NCBI RefSeq assembly: GCF_001555965.1
Contig: NZ_LSHX01000029.1
Coordinates: forward strand, 62,001-126,000
Length of the DNA: 64,000 bases
Source: Sphingomonas sp. CCH21-G11
GTDB lineage: Bacteria; Pseudomonadota; Alphaproteobacteria; Sphingomonadales; Sphingomonadaceae
Reading direction: 5' to 3'
Below are positions 42,329 through 52,200 of this stretch, piece after piece. The position numbers were made by a program, and so were the translations under genes. Position 1 is the stretch's first letter, and the number at the start of each line of letters is the position of its first letter. The notes beneath the pieces are model-generated. The model did not search any database and was not told the origin of the DNA. It saw only the letters and a list, made by a program, of their open reading frames with translations.

Positions 42329-45300
42329 CTAAGACGCCGGTTGAAGGTCGCTGCTGCTTTCATCGAGCATGGCGACGATCTCTTCAGCGAGTTCGGCGAC
42401 GCTCTGAACCTCGAACAGCAAGGGAAGCGGGACTTCAAGGTCTAGCAGCTGGCGAATGCGCGCGATCACTTGCACCGCCTTGAGCGAGTCGCCACCGAGC
42501 TCGAAAAAGCTGTCGTGGATGCCGATGCGGTCAACCTTAAGCAGCTCCGCATATATCGCGACGAGCGCCTCCTCGAGCGGCGTGCGGGGGTCGACATAAG
42601 GCGCGGCAGACGGATCCGCCGCAAGCGGCAGCGCGCCCAGATCCCGCTTCCCGGTCGGTCCGAGCGGCAATGCATCCAGCGTGACATAGGCGGACGGGAC
42701 CATGTAATCGGGAAGCACGCTCCTGGCGAATTCCCTGAGCTCGCCGGCAGACGGAACGTCGGTGTCAGCGAGGACCAGATAGGCAATCAGCTGGCGATCG
42801 GCGTCTCGAGGCGCATCGGAAGCAATCACGGCAACGCTCGCGACCGCCGGATGACGCGCGAGCTGCGCCTCGATTTCCTCCAGCTCGATCCTGAACCCGC
42901 GCAGCTTGATCTGGCGGTCGATCCGGCCGCGATAGTCCAGGTCGCCAGCGGCAGTCCGAAGGACGATGTCGCCCGTGCGGTAGAGCATGGCTCCGGGCCG
43001 GCCCGAGAAGCGATCTGGAATGAAGCGCTGCTCGGTGAGGTCCGGCCGGTTGAGATAGCCGCAGCCTACGCCGCCCCCTCCGATGAGCAACTCCCCCGCC
43101 TCGCCGTCAATGGCGAGTTCGCCGTCGTCACGGACGACGTATGTCGCGACGTGCTCAAGCGGGCGACCGATGACCGGCGCGCTGCCGCTCGCCGTCAGAT
43201 CGGCCAAGGTCGCGACGATCGTAGCCTCGGTCGGGCCATACTGGTTCAGCAGGCGGGGGCCTCCGGTGTTCTGGGCGTGCCAGGCTTGCAGCCAATCACC
43301 CAACATCGCCTCGCCGCCGACCACGAGGAGGCGCAGACCCTCTGGCGCGGGCGCGCCATCCGCCACGAAGAAATGGTGCCATAGGCTGGTGGGGATGTGG
43401 ACGATCGTGACGCCATGCTCGGTGCAAAGCTGGCGCAAGCTTTCAGGGGACTCGATCCACCGATCGTCGCGGATCACGAGCGACGCCCCCGAGGTCAGCG
43501 CCAGGAATATCTCAAGCACAGACACGTCGAACGACACCGACGTGAACTGCAGCACCCGGTCGGCCTCCGTAATGCCGTAGGCCGCCCGAACCGCAGCGAG
43601 CAGCCGGGCAAGACTGCGATGCTCGATCATCGCGCCTTTGGGCTGACCCGTCGATCCGGACGTATAGATAATATAGGCGAGCAAGTCCGCCGGCAGTTCG
43701 CCGGTCAGATTGTCGGCGGACTGCTCCGCCCAGTCGGCATCGGCCTCTTCAAGGTCGATCAGCCGCGCGGCGGTGATCGCGCCGGCTAGGGCATCGCGAC
43801 CCTCCCGCGAGACGAGCACAGCCGCAGGGTCGCTATCGGCCATCAACTCCGCCAGCCGTTGCCGCGGATGGCATGGGTCGAGCGGCACATAGGTTGCTCC
43901 CGCCTTGAGAATGCCGAGAACCCCGGCGATGAACGCGAAGCTGGGGCGGCTGCACAATGCCACTCGCGACCCCGCCATGACCCCGCACGCGCGCAGGTGG
44001 CGGGCAAGCTGGTTGGCGCGCGCGTTTAGCTCGTGATAGGTCAAGCTTTGGCCCGCCCAGCGCACCGCGACGGCGGCCGGATCGGCACTGGCCCGCGCTT
44101 CGAAAAGGCGATGCGCCCAGCGTGGCTCCGCCGGCACTGCCGATTTCGAACCCGCCACGTCTGGAACGTCCGCAGACTCGGCGGCTATCGGCAGCAGATC
44201 GGCCGTGAGCACTTGCGGATCGTCGACCATTTTTTGGAGGATGCGGACATACGCGTCGATCATGCGATCGATCGCTGCGTCGGCGAACGTCGCACCGTCA
44301 TATTTGACGACGACGTCAAAGGTGGAACCGTCTTCGCGTAGCTCCAGCAGAAGGTCGCAATCGGCCTGCTGAAACAAATTGGGCACAACGGAGATGTTGC
44401 GCCGCGACACGCCGGCGAAGGACGCCGCATTCCAGTCCATCAAAGCATGGCCGACATAGCTGAACGCAACCTGGCAACCGTGCGTTGCGGCGCGGCCACC
44501 TCCGCGCCCGATCTCGCGCAGGAGCTTGGAAAAAGGGTATAGGCCGTGATCCACTGCCGTGGCGAGCACGTGCTGCTCCGCCTGCAACAGCTCCGACGCC
44601 GTGTGCGCGGATGACGGCGTCGCGCGCAACAGAAGCATGTTGACGAAATAGCCGACCGACGCGGAGACCTGACTGATCGGGCGGGTTGACGTCGCCGTTC
44701 CGATGACGATGTCGGTTTCGCCCGACATTCCGCTCAGCAACACGCGATAGGCCGCGAGAAAGACGACCGACGGAGTGATGCGCTCAGTTCGGACCAGGGC
44801 GCGAACGGCGCTCGAAAGTCGGGCATCCATCGTGCGCAATCGCGCTTCCGCTCGCGGGCGGGGGGAGAGCGCGGGCGCACGCGCTCCTGGAAAATCCAGT
44901 CGCGGCCACGGCTGCGCCAGCACGGACTCCCAGTGGCGAAGATCCCGATCCGCCGAGGCGCTTGTCAGCCATTCGCGCTGCCAGTCGACGAAATCGGAAA
45001 ACCCGGTGTCCGGCACCAGCGGCGGCAGCGAACCGCCGCCGACCAAAAGGTCGTACGACCCCCACAAGGCGGCCATGATCAGCGGCAGCGAATGGCCATC
45101 GACGACAATGTGGTGCGCGACGAACAGCAGGTAATGATCAGCCTCCCCGGCCGTCAGCAGGTGAATGCGCAACGGCGCTTCACGATCGAGCGCGAAGGGC
45201 CGCCGCGTGAGCGCCTCAAGCTCGGCCGCTATACCGTTCCGGCCCAAGCCGGAAACATCGTGCCGCTCGAGCGGTTTCGCGGGGCGCGCGCCGATCCGAA

Positions 45301-45601
45301 GATGTGTGTCGCCATTCTCGTCAACGCATCTCGAACGCAGCACCGGATACTGCTCGAATACTCGCCCACAAGACCGCTCGAACGCGTCGATATCCAACTG
45401 CTCGCCGATACGAAAGCACCAAGGTACGTTATATACCGACGAATTCGGAGAGATCCTGGCCTGCGCGAGCAATCCCCGCTGACCTTCCGACAAAGCAAAT
45501 GCCTTATCGTCCAAAAGCTTGGATAATCGAATATTGCGCAGAATTCCAGCCGCGCTCAGCCGACCCTGCTGGTAAGCTGCGATATCTTCTGCGATATTCA
45601 T
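42329..45601 (-). CDS. NRPS module: C-A-PCP with N-terminal docking-like helix
   Basis: About 1090 residues. The N-terminus (IAAYQQGRLSAAGILRNIRL) resembles small docking motifs. The C domain (about 45-480) has AHHIVVDGHS. The A domain (about 510-1000) has YTSGSTGQPKGA, NQYGPTEAT and the PTGK lysine. A hand-aligned pocket is D-V-L-S-V-G-Q-I-V-K, not recognised. The PCP has ELGGDSLKAV. No epimerase, thioesterase or second module is present. ATG at 45601 is chosen over an in-frame TTG at 45610. It follows the GT1 gene after 168 bp. Its N-terminus may accept the chain from the giant PKS. Confidence 0.9.
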   Translation of the reverse strand: MNIAEDIAAYQQGRLSAAGILRNIRLSKLLDDKAFALSEGQRGLLAQARISPNSSVYNVPWCFRIGEQLDIDAFERSCGRVFEQYPVLRSRCVDENGDTHLRIGARPAKPLERHDVSGLGRNGIAAELEALTRRPFALDREAPLRIHLLTAGEADHYLLFVAHHIVVDGHSLPLIMAALWGSYDLLVGGGSLPPLVPDTGFSDFVDWQREWLTSASADRDLRHWESVLAQPWPRLDFPGARAPALSPRPRAEARLRTMDARLSSAVRALVRTERITPSVVFLAAYRVLLSGMSGETDIVIGTATSTRPISQVSASVGYFVNMLLLRATPSSAHTASELLQAEQHVLATAVDHGLYPFSKLLREIGRGGGRAATHGCQVAFSYVGHALMDWNAASFAGVSRRNISVVPNLFQQADCDLLLELREDGSTFDVVVKYDGATFADAAIDRMIDAYVRILQKMVDDPQVLTADLLPIAAESADVPDVAGSKSAVPAEPRWAHRLFEARASADPAAVAVRWAGQSLTYHELNARANQLARHLRACGVMAGSRVALCSRPSFAFIAGVLGILKAGATYVPLDPCHPRQRLAELMADSDPAAVLVSREGRDALAGAITAARLIDLEEADADWAEQSADNLTGELPADLLAYIIYTSGSTGQPKGAMIEHRSLARLLAAVRAAYGITEADRVLQFTSVSFDVSVLEIFLALTSGASLVIRDDRWIESPESLRQLCTEHGVTIVHIPTSLWHHFFVADGAPAPEGLRLLVVGGEAMLGDWLQAWHAQNTGGPRLLNQYGPTEATIVATLADLTASGSAPVIGRPLEHVATYVVRDDGELAIDGEAGELLIGGGGVGCGYLNRPDLTEQRFIPDRFSGRPGAMLYRTGDIVLRTAAGDLDYRGRIDRQIKLRGFRIELEEIEAQLARHPAVASVAVIASDAPRDADRQLIAYLVLADTDVPSAGELREFARSVLPDYMVPSAYVTLDALPLGPTGKRDLGALPLAADPSAAPYVDPRTPLEEALVAIYAELLKVDRIGIHDSFFELGGDSLKAVQVIARIRQLLDLEVPLPLLFEVQSVAELAEEIVAMLDESSSDLQPAS

Positions 45602-45769
45602 CGACGACAAGTCACGTGCGTGATCATGAATGCACCCAACAAGCGAACAGCACGAGCCCCACCGTTGTCGATCGATACTGTGGTGTCAATGATTCTCGCG
45701 GCCAGATAATGTTGAAAAGCGACGAATGTCACATTTACGCGTTACGCCGCATTATCATGCAACGTTCGA

Positions 45770-46987
45770 TCACTGAATCTGCTCAGTTACCTCGATGCCC
45801 GGTTCAAACGTCTGCATTGTCGAACCGTCGCTCCTGCGCAGCGCGTCATCGGAATCCTCCAAGATTTGGAATAATGCTCCTTCCCAGTTTGGGAACAGCT
45901 GCGACCGGGTCGCTTCGCCGGTCGCGTCAGACTTGGCCAGTTCCGTCGCCTGATCCATCATGTCGATGATGGTCTGCGCACTGAGCCTGCCGCGATCCAG
46001 CACGACCCCGCCACCCAATTGTTCAATGCGCCGGGCGTTCTCGAACTGGTCGAAGAACAACGGACTCAAAATCTGCATGGTTCCGGCGCGCAGGGCCTGC
46101 GCGCAGGTGCCAATCCCGCCATGGTGAAACAGCCCGGCGCAGGCGCCGAGCACGCGGTGCAGCGGCAGGTAGTCGAGGTGCATGATCGACGGAGGTAAGG
46201 CGGCGGGGATTTGTTCGCGATGGGGCGTGAGGAACAGCGCGCGGCGGCCGGTTGCTTCGCACGCATCCACCGCCATCGCGAAGAACGCGTCCGCCTGGCT
46301 CATGAAACTGCCGGGCGTGAACACGAACGGTGGTGAGCCGCCGGAAAGAAACGGCCGCAGTTTCGATAACGATACCGGCAACAACGCATCGTCGAGAAAC
46401 GGGAAGCCGATCGCCTGGACATCTGCCGGCCACGGCCGCTCGGGCGGGTGGAACCAGCCAGGAAAAAGGGCCAGTCGCGCGCGTTCACGTTGGGGGCCCG
46501 CCGACGGGATGCCCTTGCTGCGACGGAACCGATCGAGCGCAAAGTGAAACTCTGCGTCCGCCTCGGCGACCAGGGCATGGGGTGAAAGATACACCGAGTA
46601 GAACGGCGCACGGGTCGCCTCGCAGGCGACGCCTGCCCCGCTGGCCGACCAGGCCGCGACGACGACGGCATTGTGCGCGCGGATCAGCCTTTCGACCGCG
46701 GCAAAGGTCGGCTCCATCGCGGGCACGAAGAACTCGTCGCGAACCCGGGCCCAGATCTCGGTCGGACTGCTGGTCGCCACGTGCCGGAACACGTTTCGTG
46801 ACTGCTGCCCATCCCAAATGCCGCAGAAGCCGAGCCCGAGCATTCGGCACGCGCTCTCATATTCGTCATGTGTTGCGACGATCACCGCGTGCCCACGCTT
46901 CCGCAGCGCCTTGCCTACGGCGAGAAACGGCAGCAGATCGCCGATCGACCCGAGCGTGACGAGGACGATGGGGCGGCGCTCGCTCAT
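45770..46987 (-). CDS. GT1-family (macrolide-type) glycosyltransferase
   Basis: A 405-residue GT-B enzyme of the natural-product (UGT/MGT) family. The N-terminal acceptor half starts IVLVTLGSIGDLLPFLAVGKAL. The donor half carries FHHGGIGTCAQALRAGTMQILSPLFFDQFENARR, the conserved GGxGT / D-Q nucleotide-sugar motif. The ATG overlaps the stop of the giant PKS by 4 bp (ATGA), so glycosylation is co-expressed with polyketide synthesis. No sugar-nucleotide biosynthesis genes are in the window, so a cellular pool donor is likely. Confidence 0.9.
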   Translation of the reverse strand: MSERRPIVLVTLGSIGDLLPFLAVGKALRKRGHAVIVATHDEYESACRMLGLGFCGIWDGQQSRNVFRHVATSSPTEIWARVRDEFFVPAMEPTFAAVERLIRAHNAVVVAAWSASGAGVACEATRAPFYSVYLSPHALVAEADAEFHFALDRFRRSKGIPSAGPQRERARLALFPGWFHPPERPWPADVQAIGFPFLDDALLPVSLSKLRPFLSGGSPPFVFTPGSFMSQADAFFAMAVDACEATGRRALFLTPHREQIPAALPPSIMHLDYLPLHRVLGACAGLFHHGGIGTCAQALRAGTMQILSPLFFDQFENARRIEQLGGGVVLDRGRLSAQTIIDMMDQATELAKSDATGEATRSQLFPNWEGALFQILEDSDDALRRSDGSTMQTFEPGIEVTEQIQ

Positions 46988-49220
46988 GCGGCTAGCGCGA
47001 TTTCGACGAGCATGGCCTCGGCCGCGACCAGATCGAGCTCGCCACGCTCATACTGCGTCAGTATCTCGGTTGCGCGACGTTCGGCATCGGACAGTCCGGG
47101 GGCTTCCGTTGCATCACCGCTGCTCGCGCCGGCGTCGATCCGATCGGCGACGGCTTTTGCCAAAGCCGCAATCGTCGGCAACTCGATCAACTCGCTATTG
47201 GCGATCGAAACGCCGAATGCCGTTTCCAGCCTGCCCAAAAGGCGCATGCCGATGAGCGAGTCCATGCCATAAGCTCGAAGCTCCTCGTCATGGCGGAGCC
47301 TCGCCTTGGGTACTCGCACGTCTTCAAGGAAGAACGCCGAGATGACCTCGAGGGCCTGCCGATATGCCGACGCGGCCGCGCCCTCGTCGCGAGGCAACAC
47401 GACCGAAGGGTGCTCTGGCGCGCGGCGGCTCGCATCCGGCGCAACGGCGTCGGTCGCCCAATAGCGTTCACGGGCGAACGGATATGTCGGCAGCGACACT
47501 CGCCGCCCCGTACCCGCTGGAAACAGTGCAGAGAACTCCAGCTGGTACCCTTGCACGAACAACTCGGCGACGGTCCGCAGCCTTGCCGTGTATTCGGTGC
47601 CGATCGCTCCGTCCGCACAATCCTGGATGCACCGATTGCCGAATGCAGTCAGCAGCGACGCCTGTTCAGGTCGTTTTGGTACCGAGGCGGAGCGGTAGAT
47701 GTCTGCCGCTTCACCGAATTGCGCGTACTGCCTCCCCGCCTCGGCCAAATGAGCGGTGTCGCGTACGATCAATGCAAGCCGGTGCGGCAAATGCTTGCGC
47801 CCGGTCAGCAGCGTGAAGCTGACATCGGCACAGTTCAGTGAGGGGTTCTCGCTGCATCGGCGCACGAGCGCGCTGAGCATCTCGGTGAGCTGAGGTTCGC
47901 TGTGCGCCGAGAGCACGACGAGATAGGACGGGGCCACATGGTGCGCAGCCGGCCGCTGCGGCGCTTCCTCCACGATCAAATGTGCATTGGTTCCGCTGAT
48001 CCCGAACGAGCTGATCGCGGCGCGGCGCGGCCCGTCGGCGGGTTTTACCCATTCGAGGGGCCGGGTGTTCACAAAGAACGGGCTGCTGTCGAGGTCGAGC
48101 AGAGGGTTCGGGGCGGAGAAGTTCGGAGCTGGCGGAATCTCGTGGTGATCCAGCGCCAGGATGACCTTGGCAATGCTCGCCATTCCTGCGGCGGCGGTCG
48201 TATGCCCGACATTCGCCTTTACCGACCCCAGCGCGCAGAAGCCGGTTCGGTCGGTGTATCTGCGGAAGGCGCGCGTCAGCGCCTCGTGCTCGATCGGATC
48301 GCCCAGCCTCGTCCCGGTGCCATGCGCCTCGACGAGCTGGAGCTGGTCGGGCGTGATCGCGGCGAGTTCGAACGCTGCGAGGTGCAACGCCTCCTGCGAT
48401 CCGACGCTTGGAGCGGTGATGCCGTTGGTGGTGCCGTCCTGATTGAGGCACGAGCTTCTGATCAATGCATGAATGTGGTCGCCGTCGGCCACGGCGTCCG
48501 AAAACCGCTTCAGGACAATGGCACCGACCCCTTCACCTGGGATGAAGCCATCAGCGCGTGCGTCGAAGGGCCGGCAATGGCCGGAGGTCGACACCATTTT
48601 GGTCGTCGCGGTCGCCTGGTAGAATTCGGGCGTGCACCGGACGGCCACGCCGCCGGCGATCGCCATGTCGACCTCGCCGAGCCGAAGCGCCTGACAGGCG
48701 AGGTGCACGGCGACGAGCGAGCTTGAACAGGCCGTGTCGATCGTGATCGCCGGACCTTTGAGGTTCAGGTAATAGGCAATGCGGGCGGACAGGATCGCGG
48801 CCGCATTACCCCACATTGCCTGGGCCGGCACCTCGCCCCGGCAAAAGCCGCGGTAGTCCTCGCCATTCTGCCCGGCATAGACGCCGCAGCGCCGACCTTC
48901 GATCGCCGGCCCGGCATAGCCGGCATCTTCCAACGCGGTCCAGCTTTCCTCAAGAAACAGGCGCTGCTGGGGATCCATGAAGGTCGCTTCGATCGCCGAG
49001 ATGTTGAAGAAGCTCGGATCGAAACAGTCGATGTCGGTCAAGAAGCTGCCATGCCAGCAATGGTCGGGCGCGCCGGCGGGGACGCCGTAACTCTCGGCGA
49101 GGTCCCAGCGCGTGACGGGCTCGATGCGCTCCTCGCCGTTCGACAGGCTGGCCCAGAGTTCACTCAAGCTGTTGGCGCTGCCATATCGGCCGCTCGCGCC
49201 GATGATCGCGATCGGCTCGG
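46984..49220 (-). other. Terminal module of the giant PKS: KS4-ACP with C-terminal docking tail
   Basis: KS4 has DTACSSS, HGTGTRLGD and KANVGH, so it may condense rather than only transfer. There is no reductive domain, so a beta-keto unit or a transacylation-only module is possible. The ACP has YGMDSLIG. The last ~40 residues (ILTQYERGELDLVAAEAML) look like a docking helix for the next protein, probably the NRPS that starts at 45601. Confidence 0.85.
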
Positions 49221-52200
49221 CTGCGCGCTGATGCGGCTGTTTGGAGGCGGACGCAGGCGAGGCGACCGTCGCCTGCGCGTCGAGCGGCTTGTGGGGAACG
49301 AGGGCGGGCGGCGGCGGAGGGGCTTCGAGCTCCGCTGCCCAAGGATGCGCAGAAGCCGCCGGCGCTTCCGGCACTTGAGCCACGGACGGCAAGACATCGC
49401 CCCGCGCTGCGCTGCGGCGGTCCGCGAGTTCGCGCATGATGGCTTCGATGAGGAGGTTGACCGAGCTCTGCTCGAACAGGCTGGTACTGGTAAGTTCCAG
49501 GTCCAGCCGATCGTTCAGCGCGTCGACGGTCGCGATCGCGAGGATCGAGTCGAGGCCATAGTCGGCAAAAGAGACATCCGGGTCGATGTCCCTGCTGTCC
49601 AAGTCGAGCGTGCGACCGAGCTCGGCCAGCACCACCAGGCGTACCTCTTCGCGCATTTCGAGGTTCGCAGCCGGCCGTGGCTCGGCGCTCAGGACGGGCT
49701 CCGCTACCGGGACCCTAAGCGATGCCATGCTGCGATCCGTCCCCGCCTCTTTCTCCGCCACCACGATCTGTTGGCCGAGGTGCCGTACTTGCTCGGTGGG
49801 GAACAGCATCGTTCCGAACCCTGTCTCGCGCATCGCCGTCGCCCAGTTCTGCTGGGAAACCACGGGCGATCCCTCGACACGCAGGTCCGGATCCTCGCTC
49901 AACCACCATCCTTTCAGGAGACCGAAGGTGAGGTGCGAGAACAGACTGTTCGCGGACATCTCGTTCAGCAAAAGGAGCCCGCCAGGCTTCAGGCAAGCCT
50001 GCACGTTACGAAGCGTGTGCCGGATCGATCGGGTGGCGTGAAGGACATTGGCCGCAATCACTACGTCAAAATGCCCGGTCGGCATGTCCTGGGCTTCAGG
50101 GGACTGTTCGGCATCGAATATCGCGGTGCGGAAATAAGGCGCGCCTGGGCCGTAGGCCCGCTCGCCATGCAGCAAGAAGGCTTTGGAAAGATCGGTGTAG
50201 CGATATTCAGCGATCGACCGGGCATAAGGCTCAAGCCGCGGGAGCAAGATGGCGGTGGTGCCGCCGGTACCGGCCCCGATCTCGAGAATGCGAATGCCGG
50301 CGTTACCATCCTGGCCGGCCCGGTTCCGCACGAGCGCGATGAGCGCGTCGGCCAACACCTCGTTGAAATAATCGGCGACCGCATTGTCCTTGTAGATCGG
50401 CTCGACCAAGCGCAGCGAGGAGCCTGGGAACATGATCTCCGTTGCGGCAGATTTGCCGGTCAGGATGTCGGGCAGCCGCGACAGCGTGTGTTCGACGAGA
50501 GCGATGAAGGGTTCGAGCTGCGGCACATCGCGCCACACCCGCTTGCGCTCCGCCCACTCGGCCCAGACATCATCTGCTCGCACTGAGGAATGCGGCGGTC
50601 GATACCCGGCCTGATCGCGCACGATCAGGCCCTGACGGTCGAGCGCGCGCAGACTCTCCTCGAACCACGGCTGATACAGATCGATCAGCCCATGCGCGCG
50701 CGGCCAATTCGCCGGGTCTATGCGGTCCCGATCGAACAGCCCCATCCGGCCCAATTCCGCACCCAGCAGCCGCGCCAGCATGCGCTCGAAGTCGGCACTC
50801 GGAAAGCGTGCCATTTCCGCGAGCACCGCGGACGTCCGCGCGGGCGACGCCGTTGCCGGCAGCGCCTCGATCGGGGAGCCTTGGCGATAATCATGCGTCA
50901 TTTCGGTCTCCTCGATCACGGTGATCCCCCGAAGCTGCGCCCCGTCACGGAGCTTGACATATGCTGCCTGTCGGAGGGGCGACGTCAGAAAGGCTTCCAG
51001 GAACGCCATGCCGTCCTGGGGCTCGATCGAGCTCATGCCGGCTTGCTTCAGCCAATTCTGGAAGGCGGGCAGCCGTGCGGCGACGCCGACCCCGCCCCAA
51101 TAGCCCCAGTTCACTATCCTGACGGGGCAGTTCAGCAGGTCCGCAAGACTGTCGGCAAAGGCGTCCTTGAACGCGCAACCGGCGGCATAATTCGCTTGCC
51201 GCGCGGTCCGTTGAAAGGATTGGATCGATGAGAAGAACAGCACCTGACCGATTTTGCCGGGGCGGGCCACCTGGGCGAGGCTGCGGCAAATTTGGGCCTT
51301 GGTGCCGAACACATCGGCAAATCTCTCCTCCGACAGATGGGCAATGTCGCTGCCCGCCATCACCAGCGCCGCATGCACCACCGCATCGATAAAGGGGTGC
51401 GCATGCAGAACAGTATCCAAAGCGCGCAGGAGGCCGGCACAATCCCGGGCGTCCGCTTCGACATAGCGCACGGGCGGTCCGGACCCCGCAAGGCGGGCGA
51501 TGCCCTGCGCGATCTCGTCATCGAGCGGGCGCCGACCGACCCACACGACATGCGCCCGGTAGCGGCGGACGAGATGTTCGGTCAGCACGCCGCCGAGCGC
51601 TCCGGCGCCGCCGATCAGGACATAGACGCCGCCTTCGCGAAACGCAGCGGCACCTGTGCCCGCGAGTTGCCGTTCGACGAACGCGCGTCGCAGCCAGACA
51701 CCGTCCCTGTAGACGAACAGATCGCCGTCAGGGGTCGTGGGACGCCGCAATATCTCTGCGAGCGTGGCCGACTGCCACGACGGGAGGTCCACCGCTGCGA
51801 CTCGCCAATCGGAGCATTCCTTCGCCAGGCAGCCGACAACACCGTGAACGGCGGCCTGATCGGGCATGGCACGCTCGCCTGGGCGAACAGCTGCGCCTCC
51901 CAGCGTCACGACGACGAGCTCGAGACCGGGGCGAGCGAGGCCGCTCCGCTGCAGCCCCTTGGCGACGCGGAAGATGTGCGTGGCGGCAGCGGTCGCGTCG
52001 GCTTCGACGCTGGACGGGTCGAAGACGGGACAGCACACGATACGTCCGGCGCCAGCCGCATCCTCCAGCAGCTCGGCGATTTCCTCGATCGGCTCTGCAG
52101 GCGACAGGATGTGAATCCGCGCGTCGGGCAGATCAGCGCGCGCCCAGGCGGCCGCCTGCTCCGAACCCGCGAGCACCAGCGTGGCCTTGGCCGTCACAGG

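Noticed and set aside
25762..45601. Naming the amino acids activated by the two NRPS A domains.
   Set aside because: The pocket residues extracted by hand do not match a code I know, and the alignment error is too large for a claim.
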